Assembly: GCA_013335535.1 (NCBI GenBank)
Contig: JAAXVL010000001.1
Location: 885,764 to 949,763, forward strand
Direction of reading: 5' to 3'
Source: Azonexaceae bacterium
Lineage (GTDB): Bacteria; Pseudomonadota; Gammaproteobacteria; Burkholderiales; Rhodocyclaceae
DNA: 64,000 nucleotides
The notes under the pieces were generated by a model. The model searched no databases. It saw only the letters and a program-made list of their open reading frames with translations, and was not told where the DNA came from. The position numbers were made by a program, and so were the translations under genes. Shown piece by piece: positions 36,011 to 45,608 of this stretch. Position 1 is the stretch's first letter, and every line of letters begins with the position of its first letter.

Positions 36011-36982
36011 TTACTCGCGATTGAGCGTGACCCGATTCCGGCCGGCATTCTTGGCGGCATAAAGACAGGAATCAGCTGATTTGACCAACTGTTGCGGTGC
36101 TTTGTCCGCGCTCGGTTGTGTGCAGGCGACACCGAAGCTGCAGGAAACACGGCCGTCGATGCCGCGTTCGTGTGGGATGCACAGATCGCGAGCTGACTGG
36201 CGCATGCGTTCGGCCACCGCGTAGGCGCCCGTGGCGTCTGTGCCGGGCAGGATGGCAACGAACTCTTCGCCGCCATAGCGAGCAACAGTGTCTTCGACAC
36301 GAAACAGCGATTCGCTGAGTGAGCTGGCCACCGCCTTTAGACAGAAGTCGCCGGCCTGGTGGCCATAGATGTCATTGAATTGCTTGAAGAAGTCGACGTC
36401 GCTGAGGACGATGCTGAGCGGCGTGTCATTGCGGATGCAACGCTTCCACTCGACCGCCAGGGTGTCGTCAAAATGGCGTCGGTTGGGGATGCCGGTCAGG
36501 CTGTCGAGAATGGCGATTTCCTTGAGCTGACGATGGACTTCGCAGATTTCCTGTTGCCGGGTAGATATCCGCAGCATGGCGCGTACCTTGGCTAGCAGCA
36601 CGACTTCCGAGACTGGCTTGGCGAGGAAGTCGTCGCCGCCGGCCAGGATTCCCTGGGCGAGCGTGTCTTCGTCAGCCACCGACGAAAGGAAGACGATTGG
36701 CGTCCATGGCGAAATTCCCGTTTCAATTCTGGATAGCTCCCAGGCGCGGATTCTTCGTGTCAGCTCGATGCCGTTAGTGTCTTGCTGGGTGGTGTCGAGC
36801 AGAACCAGACCGGGTGAGGCTTCGCGGAACATCTGTAGCGCCTGGTCGCCGTCGCCGGTGGCGATGGTTTTGACTTCTGGCAGTTGGCGCAGGCACTCGC
36901 AAATCAAAGCCCTGTTGCTCGCCGACGGGTCGATGACGAGTACGGTCGGCCGGCTTCGGTCGGGGGCGATCAGCTCGGACAT
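36011..36982 (-). CDS. response regulator with GGDEF output (diguanylate cyclase)
   Basis: A 323-aa protein: receiver domain (about 12-130) with the phospho-acceptor Asp63 (LVLLDTT) and KP motif (DDFLAKPV), a short coiled coil, and a GGDEF domain (about 165-320). The active site is RYGGEEF and an RxxD inhibitory site (RVED) lies five residues before it, so product inhibition by c-di-GMP is likely. It is similar in layout to WspR/PleD-type enzymes. No histidine kinase adjoins it. It could provide the c-di-GMP sensed by LapD. Confidence 0.93.
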   Translation of the reverse strand: MSELIAPDRSRPTVLVIDPSASNRALICECLRQLPEVKTIATGDGDQALQMFREASPGLVLLDTTQQDTNGIELTRRIRAWELSRIETGISPWTPIVFLSSVADEDTLAQGILAGGDDFLAKPVSEVVLLAKVRAMLRISTRQQEICEVHRQLKEIAILDSLTGIPNRRHFDDTLAVEWKRCIRNDTPLSIVLSDVDFFKQFNDIYGHQAGDFCLKAVASSLSESLFRVEDTVARYGGEEFVAILPGTDATGAYAVAERMRQSARDLCIPHERGIDGRVSCSFGVACTQPSADKAPQQLVKSADSCLYAAKNAGRNRVTLNRE

Positions 36983-37145
36983 GATCGGATAGCCTTGGTT
37001 GGTCAGGATATTTACCGATCATAGCACCGTGCCGGCTCGAGATCGACTGCCGGGGCATTTTCGAACGCGGTGTCGAGGAGTAATATGTGCCTTCTTTCCA
37101 TACGGTACCGTCTGGAAAACGATAAATATTCAGGAGATGCTTGCG

Positions 37146-37913
37146 ATGCAAATTCAGGACAAGGTATTTTTGGTAACAGGGGCTGGCTCCGGACTGGGAG
37201 CGGCGACCGCATCTGCTTTGGCGGAGGCCGGAGCGAAAGTGGTGTTGGTCGACCTGAATCGTCAGGCTGGCGAAAAGATGGCGGCTGAACTGGGCGCAAA
37301 CACCTGTTTTGTCGAAACGGATGTGGCCAACGAGGCTTCTGCGGTCAACGCGATAAATACGGCTATTTCCAAATTTGGTGCATTGCACGGCCTGGTGAAT
37401 TGCGCCGGTGTCGCGCCGGCCGAGAAGGTGCTTGGCAAGGAAGGCCCGCATCGGCTGGAAAGCTTCGCCAAGGTCATCAACATCAATCTGGTTGGTACGT
37501 TCAACATGATCCGCCTGGCGGCCGATGCGATGATGAAGCACGAGCCGGATGCGGGCGGTGAGCGTGGTGTGATCGTCAATACTGCCTCTGTCGCCGCCTA
37601 CGAAGGTCAGCTCGGCCAGGCAGCCTACGCCGCCTCGAAGGGTGGCATCGTCGCACTGACACTGCCGGTTGCCCGTGAGTTGGCGCGCAGTGGTATCCGC
37701 TGCGTGACCATCGCTCCGGGTATCATGGAAACGCCGATGCTGCTTGGTATGCCGCCCGAAGTGCAGGATTCGCTGAACAAGATGGTGCCGTTCCCGACGC
37801 GCATGGGCAAGCCAGCCGAGTATGCGGCGCTGGTCCGGCACATCGCCGAGAACGCGTATCTGAATGGCGAAGTCATCAGGCTGGATGGTGCCATCCGGAT
37901 GGGCGTCAAATAA
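37146..37913 (+). CDS. short-chain dehydrogenase (3-hydroxyacyl-CoA dehydrogenase type II-like)
   Basis: A 255-aa SDR. The cofactor motif TGAGSGLG is at 11-18, NCAG at about 90, the catalytic Ser in NTASVAA and YAASKGG (Tyr, Lys) around 160. PGIMETPML and the late LDGAIRM are typical of the 2-methyl-3-hydroxybutyryl-CoA dehydrogenase / HSD10 group, so a role in fatty or branched-chain acyl-CoA oxidation is likely. The ATG at 37146 is nine bases after AGGAG; an ATG at 37137 abuts that site and is less likely. A UUCG-loop terminator follows. Confidence 0.9.
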   Translation: MQIQDKVFLVTGAGSGLGAATASALAEAGAKVVLVDLNRQAGEKMAAELGANTCFVETDVANEASAVNAINTAISKFGALHGLVNCAGVAPAEKVLGKEGPHRLESFAKVININLVGTFNMIRLAADAMMKHEPDAGGERGVIVNTASVAAYEGQLGQAAYAASKGGIVALTLPVARELARSGIRCVTIAPGIMETPMLLGMPPEVQDSLNKMVPFPTRMGKPAEYAALVRHIAENAYLNGEVIRLDGAIRMGVK

Positions 37914-37940
37914 ACTATACTTCGGCTCCGTCCTTGACCC

Positions 37941-37964
37941 AAAAGGCACTTCGGTGCCTTTTTA
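37941..37964 (+). terminator. intrinsic terminator between the SDR gene and ccoI
   Basis: AAAAGGCAC-TTCG-GTGCCTTTT: 9-bp stem closed by a UUCG tetraloop and followed by T residues. The ccoI ATG starts at 37969, five bases after the structure. Confidence 0.88.
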
Positions 37965-37968
37965 TTTG

Positions 37969-40407
37969 ATGCCCCCCGCTTCTTGCTATCACTGTGGCCT
38001 GCCGATTCCCGATGATGTCGATCTGTCGGTGAAAATAGGCAGCGAGCCGCGGGCCATGTGCTGTTTCGGCTGCCAGGCGGTGGCGCAGTCAATCGTCGAT
38101 AACGGCCTGGCGGACTATTACCGCAGTCGCGATGCGATGCCCGAGTCGCCGCGCGAGGCCATGCCGGCGATCCTCGATCAGCTGGTAATGTACGACCATG
38201 CCGAGTTCCAGAAAAGCTTCGTCAAGGAGCTTGGGCATAACGAGCGCGAGGCGTCGCTGCTTCTCGAAGGTATCACCTGCTCTGCCTGCATCTGGCTCAA
38301 CGAACAGCATGTCGGCCGCCTGCCGGGGGTGACGGCCGTTAACATTAATTACACGACGCGCCGGGCGCGCGTACGCTGGGACGACTCTCGCATCAAGCTC
38401 TCGGACATCCTCGCCGCCGTCGCCGCCATTGGCTACCGCGCCTACCCGTACGATGCGGCCAAGAACGAGGAGATTTCCCGCAAGGAACGGCGCGACGCCA
38501 TGTGGCGCCTGTGGGTCGCTGGTTTCGGCATGATGCAGGTCATGATGTACGCCTACCCGGTTTACATCGCCGACGGTGATATGGCACCCGACATTGAAAG
38601 CCTGATGCGCTGGGCCAGCATGTTGCTGACCATGCCGGTCATCTTTTATTCCTCGGCGCCGTTTTTCCGCAATGCCTGGCGCGATATCAAATTGCGTCGT
38701 GTCGGCATGGATGTGCCGGTGGCGCTCGGTGTTGGTGCAGCGTTTGTCGCCAGTTGCTGGGCAACGTTTGTGCAGGCCGGAGAGGTCTATTTCGATTCAG
38801 TCACGATGTTCATCTTCTTCCTGCTCGGCGGCCGGTATCTGGAAATGACGGCGCGCCAGAAGGCGGTGAGCGTCACCGAAGCGCTGGCCCGATTGCTGCC
38901 GGCGTTTGCACAAAAAATGCCCAAATTTCCGGTTGACCGTGGCACCGAGCAATGTGTCGTTGCCGATCTGCGTTCCGGTGATTACGTCATGGTCCGGGCC
39001 GGAGATATTGTGCCGGCGGACGGCCGGGTAATCGAGGGCATCAGTTGCGCCAACGAGGCCTTGCTGACGGGGGAAAGCAAGCCCGTGTCGAAGTCGCCTG
39101 GCGAGGCGGTGACCGGTGGGTCGATCAATGCCGAAAGCCCTTTGGTTGTACAGGTCGAGCAAGTTGGTGAGGGAACGCGCTTGTCAGCGATCATCCAGTT
39201 GATGGAGCGGGCTGCAGCGGAGAAGCCGAAAATCGTCGTGCTGGCCGATCGCATCGCTAGCTATTTCGTCGCGGTCCTGCTCGCCGTGGCAATTCTTGTT
39301 GCCGTCGGCTGGTATTTCGTCGATCCATCGAAGGTGTTGTGGATCACCGTTTCGGTGCTGGTCGTAACTTGTCCGTGTGCACTTTCTCTGGCCACGCCGA
39401 TTGCGCTGACGGTGTCGGCCGGTGCCCTGGCCAAGGACGGTTTGCTGGTCACGCGCGGGCACGCCATTGAAACGTTGGCGCGGGCGACACACTTTGTCTT
39501 TGATAAAACAGGTACCTTGACCACGGGGCACATGCACCTGGTGGATGTTTTGCCGACTGCGGGCGAGAGCCGGGATGCCTGTCTTGCCATGGCCGCCGCG
39601 CTTGAGCACGCCTCCGAGCACCCTGTGGCGAGTGCACTCCGTCAGGCCGCAGGGGAAGCCTTGCCCGAAACATCAGCGGTAATTAGTGAGCCCGGGCAGG
39701 GTATCGAGGCGCTCGTGGCCGGCCGCTGTTGCCGCATCGGCCGCCCCGCTTATGCGCTGGCCCTGAGCGCCGCGAAGTTGCCGGATGCTGCCACTCAATG
39801 GCTGGAAAGCGGTGACACTGTAGTGGCTCTGGCTGATGAGACTGGCTGCCTTGCCCTGTTCCGGATCGGCGACGAATTGCGCCAAGAGTCGCTTTCCTTG
39901 ATTTCAGAACTTCGGGCTGCCGGGAAGAAAGTCATTCTTCTGACCGGCGATGCGCCTGCCGTAGCACATCTGGTAGCCGGCAAGCTCGGTATCGCGGACG
40001 TTCGGGCCGGTGTTACGCCTCAGGGCAAGCACGATTGCGTCACCAGTCTCCAGGCTGAAGGCGCCGTCGTCGCCATGCTTGGTGATGGGGTCAATGATGC
40101 GCCGGTGTTGGCTCAGGCGCAGGTATCGATTGCCATGGGCGGGGGGGCGCAACTGGCCAGGACGCAGTCCGATTTCATCCTACTCTCGGAGAATCTGGAC
40201 CATTTGCGTCACGGACTAAGGCGCGCCAGGAAAACGTTGCAAGTGATTCATCAGAATCTCTGGTGGTCCTTCGCGTACAATTTTGTCGCCCTGCCATTGG
40301 CCATCGCTGGTTACGTAACCCCCTGGATTGCCGGTATCGGCATGTCGGCCAGTTCTTTGTTGGTCGTCCTTAACTCACTGCGCATTCAGCGCGTGGAGAC
40401 AGATTGA
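37969..40407 (+). CDS. ccoI: cbb3 oxidase copper-loading P1B-type ATPase CcoI/FixI
   Basis: An 812-aa P-type ATPase that delivers copper for cbb3 oxidase assembly. An N-terminal Cys-rich stretch (CYHCG, CCFGC) precedes a heavy-metal-associated domain with TCSAC (104-107). CPC is at 468-470 in the transport helix, and the phosphorylated Asp512 is in DKTGT; TGDGVND-like GDGVNDAP lies near the end. Residues about 315-325 (MPKFPVDRG), in the actuator-domain segment, are encoded by a copy of the dispersed repeat. No ribosome site is seen, since the start abuts a terminator. It overlaps ccoS by TGATG. Confidence 0.95.
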   Translation: MPPASCYHCGLPIPDDVDLSVKIGSEPRAMCCFGCQAVAQSIVDNGLADYYRSRDAMPESPREAMPAILDQLVMYDHAEFQKSFVKELGHNEREASLLLEGITCSACIWLNEQHVGRLPGVTAVNINYTTRRARVRWDDSRIKLSDILAAVAAIGYRAYPYDAAKNEEISRKERRDAMWRLWVAGFGMMQVMMYAYPVYIADGDMAPDIESLMRWASMLLTMPVIFYSSAPFFRNAWRDIKLRRVGMDVPVALGVGAAFVASCWATFVQAGEVYFDSVTMFIFFLLGGRYLEMTARQKAVSVTEALARLLPAFAQKMPKFPVDRGTEQCVVADLRSGDYVMVRAGDIVPADGRVIEGISCANEALLTGESKPVSKSPGEAVTGGSINAESPLVVQVEQVGEGTRLSAIIQLMERAAAEKPKIVVLADRIASYFVAVLLAVAILVAVGWYFVDPSKVLWITVSVLVVTCPCALSLATPIALTVSAGALAKDGLLVTRGHAIETLARATHFVFDKTGTLTTGHMHLVDVLPTAGESRDACLAMAAALEHASEHPVASALRQAAGEALPETSAVISEPGQGIEALVAGRCCRIGRPAYALALSAAKLPDAATQWLESGDTVVALADETGCLALFRIGDELRQESLSLISELRAAGKKVILLTGDAPAVAHLVAGKLGIADVRAGVTPQGKHDCVTSLQAEGAVVAMLGDGVNDAPVLAQAQVSIAMGGGAQLARTQSDFILLSENLDHLRHGLRRARKTLQVIHQNLWWSFAYNFVALPLAIAGYVTPWIAGIGMSASSLLVVLNSLRIQRVETD
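38912..38943 (+). repeat. dispersed repeat, copy 4 (inside ccoI)
   Basis: The conserved right part AAATTTCCGGTTGACCGTGG is intact; the left part is replaced by AAAAAATGCCC. It is sense to ccoI and read as FPVDRG, the same frame as in the HD-GYP gene. Confidence 0.7.
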
Positions 40408-40598
40408 TGGAAAGCGTATACCTCCTCATTCCGGTGTCGGTCATCCTTGTCTTCGGAATCGCCATTGCCTTCTGGTGGTCGGTGCGCAGCGGGCAATTCG
40501 ATGATCTCGAGGGGCCTGGCTTTCGTGTTCTGATGGACGAGGATCAGCCCCAGACGACCGACGATGCCAAGGAACCCAACAAACGAGAGAATGTTTGA
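40407..40598 (+). CDS. ccoS: cbb3 oxidase maturation protein CcoS
   Basis: A 63-aa protein with one N-terminal membrane helix followed by FWWSVRSGQFDDLEGPGFRVL, the defining FixS/CcoS segment. It is needed for cofactor insertion into the oxidase. The ATG at 40407 overlaps the ccoI stop; an in-frame TTG lies one codon earlier. An FNR-like palindrome covers its last codons. Confidence 0.93.
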   Translation: MESVYLLIPVSVILVFGIAIAFWWSVRSGQFDDLEGPGFRVLMDEDQPQTTDDAKEPNKRENV

Positions 40599-40608
40599 CC
40601 TGCGTCAA
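40595..40608. promoter_or_regulatory. FNR/FixK-like palindrome TTGAC-N4-GTCAA
   Basis: Perfectly symmetric, with TTGA-N6-TCAA as FixK needs, but C/G instead of T/A at the inner positions. It overlaps the end of ccoS. Weaker than the 40780 site. Confidence 0.4.
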
Positions 40609-40684
40609 CGCTCGAGGTGCTTGCGCTTGGCAATATGCTCACATTGTGAAGCGAAAGTTTCACAGCAATTCTCTGTTGGGGTTG

Positions 40685-40711
40685 GGGTGCGTTACGACGC
40701 ACCCTTTTTTT
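40685..40711 (+). terminator. intrinsic terminator after ccoS
   Basis: GGGTGCGT-TACG-ACGCACCC plus seven T residues (8-bp stem). It separates ccoIS from ccoNOQP. Confidence 0.88.
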
Positions 40712-40779
40712 GTCCACGCGCCGGGCATCCTCTGCAGCGCCTAGATATTTCGGAGTATCTGCCTTAGATAATAGGTAGG

Positions 40780-40793
40780 TTGATCTAGGTCAA
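40780..40793. promoter_or_regulatory. FNR/ANR-type box before ccoN
   Basis: TTGAT-CTAG-GTCAA matches the TTGAT-N4-ATCAA consensus with one change. A TAACAT at 40815-40820 could be the -10 of a class II promoter with the box near -41. This fits low-oxygen induction of the cbb3 oxidase. Confidence 0.72.
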
Positions 40794-40889
40794 AACAGCG
40801 CCCCTGAACTAGAATAACATCGCTTTCCATGTGCCCCCTTGGGTTAAGGGAGGTGGGCATTCCGTTTTTTCTTTACGAGAGGTGGGTTC

Positions 40890-42314
40890 ATGTCTGGAAC
40901 GAAAACCACATATAACGATAAAGTCGTACGGCAATTCGCTGTCATGACTGTTATTTGGGGCATTGTTGGCATGCTGGTCGGTGTCATCATTGCTGCGCAG
41001 TTGGTCTGGCCGGAGCTGAATATTGGCTTCCTGCACTTTGGTCGTCTGCGCCCGTTGCACACTAATGCGGTTATTTTTGCGTTTGGTGGTTGCGCCCTGT
41101 TTGCAACGTCTTACTGGTGCGTTCAGCGCACTGGGCACACCCGTTTGTGGGGTGGTCCGCTAATTCCCTTTACTTTCTGGGGTTGGCAACTTGTCATTCT
41201 GCTGGCTGCTATTACTTTGCCGTTGGGTATTACCCAGGGCAAGGAATACGCTGAGCTGGAATGGCCTATCGATATCCTGATCACGCTGGTCTGGGTTTCC
41301 TACGCAATCGTTTTCTTCGGCACCATCGGCAAGCGCACCGTTTCCCACATTTATGTGGCTAACTGGTTCTTTGGCGCGATGATCATCGCCGTCGCCCTGT
41401 TGCACTTGGGTAATAGCGCTGCGTTGCCGGTTTCTTTCCTGAAGTCGTATTCGGCTTACTCCGGTGTTCAGGATGCGATGATTCAGTGGTGGTATGGCCA
41501 CAACGCCGTGGGTTTCTTCCTGACCGCAGGCTTCCTCGGCATGATGTACTACTTCGTGCCGAAGCAGGCTGGTCGTCCGGTTTATTCCTACCGTTTGTCC
41601 GTGGTCCACTTCTGGGCTCTGATCTTTACGTACATGTGGGCGGGTCCTCACCATCTTCATTACACCGCGTTGCCTGACTGGACCCAGTCCGTCGGCATGG
41701 TCTTCTCCCTGATTCTGCTGGCTCCTTCGTGGGGTGGCATGATCAACGGCATCATGACCCTGTCGGGTGCCTGGCATAAGCTGCGCGACGATCCCGTCCT
41801 GAAGTTCCTGATCACTTCGCTGTCCTTCTACGGTATGTCCACGTTCGAAGGTCCGATGATGTCGATCAAGACCGTCAATGCGCTGTCGCACTACACGGAC
41901 TGGACTGTTGGTCACGTTCACTCTGGCGCTCTTGGCTGGGTGGCGATGGTTTCCATTGGCTCCATGTACTACCTGCTGCCGAAGCTCTTTGGTAAGACCG
42001 AAATGTATAGCACCAAGCTGATGACGACCCACTTCTGGATCGCGACGATCGGCACCGTGCTTTACATTGCTTCGACCTGGATTTCCGGTGTGATGCAGGG
42101 CCTGATGTGGCGTGCGGTTAATGCAGACGGTACGCTGGCTTACAGCTTCGTCGAGTCCGTCAAGGGTTCCTATCCGTTCTGGGCTATCCGCTGGTTGGGT
42201 GGTGTTCTCTTCCTGTCGGGCATGCTGATCATGGCTTACAACATGTTCAAGACCATGGCTGGCGGTAACACCAAGGACACACCGGTGATCGTTCCGGTTG
42301 GTCATCACGCCTGA
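40890..42314 (+). CDS. ccoN: cbb3 cytochrome c oxidase subunit I
   Basis: A 474-aa membrane subunit with about 12 helices holding haem b and the haem b3-CuB site. Conserved histidines are visible in [10 protein letters not shown] (low-spin haem), [10 protein letters not shown] (CuB and the cross-linked Tyr), [10 protein letters not shown] (CuB ligands) and [11 protein letters not shown]. It is the proton-pumping high-affinity oxygen reductase core. It follows the FNR box by about 100 bp and begins ccoNOQP, with 16 bp to ccoO. Confidence 0.97.
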   Translation: MSGTKTTYNDKVVRQFAVMTVIWGIVGMLVGVIIAAQLVWPELNIGFLHFGRLRPLHTNAVIFAFGGCALFATSYWCVQRTGHTRLWGGPLIPFTFWGWQLVILLAAITLPLGITQGKEYAELEWPIDILITLVWVSYAIVFFGTIGKRTVSHIYVANWFFGAMIIAVALLHLGNSAALPVSFLKSYSAYSGVQDAMIQWWYGHNAVGFFLTAGFLGMMYYFVPKQAGRPVYSYRLSVVHFWALIFTYMWAGPHHLHYTALPDWTQSVGMVFSLILLAPSWGGMINGIMTLSGAWHKLRDDPVLKFLITSLSFYGMSTFEGPMMSIKTVNALSHYTDWTVGHVHSGALGWVAMVSIGSMYYLLPKLFGKTEMYSTKLMTTHFWIATIGTVLYIASTWISGVMQGLMWRAVNADGTLAYSFVESVKGSYPFWAIRWLGGVLFLSGMLIMAYNMFKTMAGGNTKDTPVIVPVGHHA

Positions 42315-42330
42315 TTAGGGGGGAATAATA

Positions 42331-42966
42331 ATGCTCAAGCATGAACAAATTGAAAAGAGCGTAACGCTCCTCATCATTCTTACGCTGTTGGTTGTGATCT
42401 GGGGCGGTTTGCTGGAAATTGTTCCGCTGTTCTTCCAGAAGTCGACCACTACGCCGGTTGAAGGTACGAAGCCGTACGACGCTGTTCGTCTTGCCGGGCG
42501 TGACGTCTATCTTCGCGAAGGCTGCTACAACTGCCATTCGCAGATGATTCGTCCGTTCCGTGCCGAGACCGAGCGCTATGGTCACTACTCGGTTGCCGGT
42601 GAGTATGTCTATGATCACCCGTTCCAGTGGGGCTCCAAGCGTACCGGTCCTGATATTCATCGTGTCGGCGGTCGTTACTCCGACGAGTGGCAGCGTGCTC
42701 ACCTGATCAATCCTCGTGACGTGGTCCCTGAGTCCAACATGCCGGCATTTGCCTTCCTGGCAAATACCAAGGCCAAGGATTCGGTTGGCGCCGATATTGA
42801 GAAGAAGATGCAGGTCATGCGTACCTATGCAAATGTCCGCGGTATTCCGACCTACTCCGACGAAGAGATCAAGGGTGCCAAGGCTGCTATCGGCGACAAG
42901 ACCGAGCTCGATGTCCTGATTGCCTACCTGCAGGGCTTGGGTACGGCGCTGAAGAACGTCAAGTAA
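42331..42966 (+). CDS. ccoO: cbb3 oxidase monohaem cytochrome c subunit
   Basis: A 211-aa protein anchored by one N-terminal helix. The haem site is CYNCHSQ (CxxCH) with a Met ligand in [28 protein letters not shown]-type residues match CcoO. It passes electrons to ccoN. The GGGGGAATAATA upstream is a fair ribosome site. Confidence 0.96.
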   Translation: MLKHEQIEKSVTLLIILTLLVVIWGGLLEIVPLFFQKSTTTPVEGTKPYDAVRLAGRDVYLREGCYNCHSQMIRPFRAETERYGHYSVAGEYVYDHPFQWGSKRTGPDIHRVGGRYSDEWQRAHLINPRDVVPESNMPAFAFLANTKAKDSVGADIEKKMQVMRTYANVRGIPTYSDEEIKGAKAAIGDKTELDVLIAYLQGLGTALKNVK

Positions 42967-42971
42967 TAGCC

Positions 42972-43148
42972 ATGGACATCAACGATCTGCGTTCCATCGT
43001 TACGGTTGTCGGGTTGCTCTGCTTCCTGGGAATCGTGGGGTGGGCCTACGGCAAGGGTAGCAAGAAGGGGTTTGAGGAAGCTGCCAACTTGCCGTTCGCG
43101 GAGCATGATGATCAGGGAGTGACGTCAAAACCGTCGCACCCCCGCTGA
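42972..43148 (+). CDS. ccoQ: cbb3 oxidase small subunit CcoQ
   Basis: A 58-aa membrane peptide: MDINDLRSIVTVVGLL start, one helix, then WAYGKGSKKGFEEAANLPF, the CcoQ/FixQ signature. It stabilises the oxidase under oxygen. It sits 5 bp after ccoO and 14 bp before ccoP, as expected. Confidence 0.9.
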   Translation: MDINDLRSIVTVVGLLCFLGIVGWAYGKGSKKGFEEAANLPFAEHDDQGVTSKPSHPR

Positions 43149-43162
43149 AAAAAGGAAAGCAA

Positions 43163-44062
43163 ATGAGCGATTTCGTTAGCGATTTTTGGAACCTGTACGT
43201 AGTTGTAATCGTGCTGGCAAGTATCCTTGCCTGTGCGGTGCTCCTGATTGTGCAGGGAAAGGCGACGTTTACCCCGGGCAAGACCATGGGGCACGTTTGG
43301 GATGAAACCCTCGAGGAATACAACAATCCAATGCCGAAATGGTGGAGTTGGATGTTTGTAATCACCGTTATTTTTGCTCTGGTTTATTTGGCCCTGTATC
43401 CGGGGCTTGGTAACTACAAGGGTATGCTCGGCTGGACATCTGGTGGCCAGCACAAGGCAGAAGTCGAGAAGATGGATGCTACGGTCAAGCCTTTGTTTGA
43501 CAAGTTCATGGCCATGGATGTCAAGGCTGTGGCCGGTGACAAGCAAGCCATGGAAATGGGCAAGCGCCTGTTCCTGACCTACTGCATGCAGTGTCACGGT
43601 GCCGATGCTCGTGGGGCCAAAGGTTTCCCGAATCTGACCGATGCCGACTGGCAATATGGTGGCGAGCCGGAACAGATCAAGGAAACCATTTCCAATGGTC
43701 GTATGGGTGTCATGCCTCCGCATGAGCAGTTGGGCGCAGACAGCATCAAGGATCTGGCCAACTATGTCCGTTCGCTGTCAGGTCTCCCGAATGACTCCGT
43801 CCGTGCTGCCAAGGGTAAGGAAACTTTTGCCTCTGCCGGTTGTGTCGGTTGTCATGGCATGGACGCCCATGGCATGCAAGCCGTTGGTGCTCCTAACCTG
43901 ACCGACAAGATCTGGTTGTATGGTTCTTCTGAAGCGACCATCACCGAAACGATCACCAAGGGTCGCCAGAATCAGATGCCAGCCTGGAAGGAATTCCTGG
44001 GTGAGGCCAAGGTGCATCTGCTTTCAGCCTACGTGATTAGCCTGAGCCAAGGCGCCAAGTAA
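43163..44062 (+). CDS. ccoP: cbb3 oxidase dihaem cytochrome c subunit
   Basis: A 299-aa protein. Two N-terminal membrane helices (about 8-28 and 57-77) flank the conserved ETLEEYNNPMPKWW. Two periplasmic haem sites are CMQCHG (about 141) and CVGCHG (about 229), each with downstream Met ligands (GVMPPHE, NQMPAW). It takes electrons from soluble cytochrome c. An AAAGGAAAG ribosome site precedes the ATG. It ends ccoNOQP at a strong terminator. Confidence 0.97.
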   Translation: MSDFVSDFWNLYVVVIVLASILACAVLLIVQGKATFTPGKTMGHVWDETLEEYNNPMPKWWSWMFVITVIFALVYLALYPGLGNYKGMLGWTSGGQHKAEVEKMDATVKPLFDKFMAMDVKAVAGDKQAMEMGKRLFLTYCMQCHGADARGAKGFPNLTDADWQYGGEPEQIKETISNGRMGVMPPHEQLGADSIKDLANYVRSLSGLPNDSVRAAKGKETFASAGCVGCHGMDAHGMQAVGAPNLTDKIWLYGSSEATITETITKGRQNQMPAWKEFLGEAKVHLLSAYVISLSQGAK

Positions 44063-44072
44063 TTGGTATTTG

Positions 44073-44098
44073 CGGGGCGGCTTGGCCGCCCCGTTTTT
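44073..44098 (+). terminator. intrinsic terminator after ccoNOQP
   Basis: CGGGGCGGC-TTG-GCCGCCCCG plus five T residues: a 9-bp GC stem. Confidence 0.9.
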
Positions 44099-44185
44099 CA
44101 TTTTAATACACTGATTTGTATCTAAATTGCGTTGAAGTGGCGTCCGGCAATGCACGTTCAGCGGAATTTAGATACGGATAAGACA

Positions 44186-45607
44186 ATGACTGAACCCTCC
44201 AGTAATAGTCCCCACATCAAATCTACCGATACCCAGTCGGTAGTGTCTTTTTACGAGAAGCATAAAAAAGTCTATATCCGCGACGTCAAAGGGTGGTGGA
44301 ACAACTGGCGCTGGATCCTGGTCTGGGTTACGCAGATACTTTTTTATTGTGTTCCCTGGCTAGAGTGGAACGGTCGGCAGGCTGTTCTGCTCCATCTGGT
44401 TGAACGAAAATTCTATTTGTTTGGCTTGGTCTTGTGGCCACAAGATGTTTTCTACCTGGCATTGCTGTTGATCGTTTCCGCTTATGCCTTGTTTTTGTTT
44501 ACGGCAATTGCGGGGCGCTTGTTCTGTGGGTATGCCTGCCCTCAGACGGTGTACACCGAAATATTCATGTGGATCGAAAACAGGATCGAAGGAGACCGTT
44601 CGGCCCGCATGAAGTTGGACAAGGGGCCGCTGACGGCCAGAAAAGTCCGCCTAAAGGTGGTAAAGCACGCGATCTGGTTACTGATTTCCTTGTGGACAGG
44701 CTTTACGCTGGTGGCTTATTTCACGCCGGTGACTGAACTTCTGGCAGCGCTTCCTTTCGATTTCTCAGGATGGGAACTATTCTGGACGTTCTTCTACGGT
44801 GGCTTTTGTTATATGCAGGCGGGTTTTCTCCGTGAGCAGGTCTGCAAGTACATGTGCCCTTATGCGCGTTTTCAAGGCGTCATGTTCGATCCGGACACGC
44901 TGATTATTACCTACGATCCGGAGCGAGGGGAGCCGCGCGGTGCTCGTAAGAAGGCTGTAGATACCAAAGAGTCAGGTCTTGGCGACTGCGTGGACTGCGG
45001 ATTGTGTGTGGTCGTTTGTCCGACCGGCATCGATATTCGCAAAGGCCAGCAATACGAATGTATCGGATGCGGTGCTTGCATTGATGCCTGTGACCCGGTA
45101 ATGGACAAGTTGGGTTTGCCCCGAGGGCTTATCCGCTATACTACGGAAAACGCACTGGCCAAGCATTTCACCCCCAGAGAAGTGATCGCGCATCTTATTC
45201 GACCGCGGATCATTCTTTACACGGTAATTTTGACGGCGATCACCGTCGCGGCAACATGGTCTTTGGCGGTTCGTGTGCCACTCAAGGTCGATGTTATTCG
45301 CGACCGTTCTCTTTTGGCGAGAGAGGCGGATGATGGGCGTATCGAAAACGTCTATAACCTGAAAGTCATGAATACCACCGAGGAGCCCAAGCGCTACGCG
45401 TTGTCAGTTGAGGGTATGGAAGGGGTGGAGATTGTTGGTGACCGTATCGTTGAGGTTGCCAGTGCAGAGAACCATGAAGTGACTATAGTCGTTCGTGTTC
45501 CTCCGGAGTCCGGGAAAAAAGGCGCGAACACCATTTATTTTGATATCAAGGCACTGAACCACGACAAGATTGCGGTTCATGAAAAAGCCTCATTCCTGAT
45601 GCCCTGA
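44186..45607 (+). CDS. ccoG: cbb3 oxidase accessory 4Fe-4S protein CcoG/RdxA
   Basis: A 473-aa polytopic protein with about five helices. FCGYACPQTVYTEIFMWIE is the CcoG signature, CKYMCPYARFQ is the second Cys cluster, and two ferredoxin-type clusters follow (CVDCGLCVVVCPTG and CIGCGACIDACDP). A C-terminal Ig-like periplasmic domain completes it. It is linked to copper reduction and supply for the oxidase. ATG at 44186 is chosen with GGATAAG upstream; in-frame ATG at 44150 and TTG at 44132 are also possible. Confidence 0.95.
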   Translation: MTEPSSNSPHIKSTDTQSVVSFYEKHKKVYIRDVKGWWNNWRWILVWVTQILFYCVPWLEWNGRQAVLLHLVERKFYLFGLVLWPQDVFYLALLLIVSAYALFLFTAIAGRLFCGYACPQTVYTEIFMWIENRIEGDRSARMKLDKGPLTARKVRLKVVKHAIWLLISLWTGFTLVAYFTPVTELLAALPFDFSGWELFWTFFYGGFCYMQAGFLREQVCKYMCPYARFQGVMFDPDTLIITYDPERGEPRGARKKAVDTKESGLGDCVDCGLCVVVCPTGIDIRKGQQYECIGCGACIDACDPVMDKLGLPRGLIRYTTENALAKHFTPREVIAHLIRPRIILYTVILTAITVAATWSLAVRVPLKVDVIRDRSLLAREADDGRIENVYNLKVMNTTEEPKRYALSVEGMEGVEIVGDRIVEVASAENHEVTIVVRVPPESGKKGANTIYFDIKALNHDKIAVHEKASFLMP

Positions 45608-45608
45608 C

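Noticed and set aside
40564-40767. A 67-codon frame after ccoS.
   Set aside because: Overlaps a terminator and FNR-like palindrome; no protein features.
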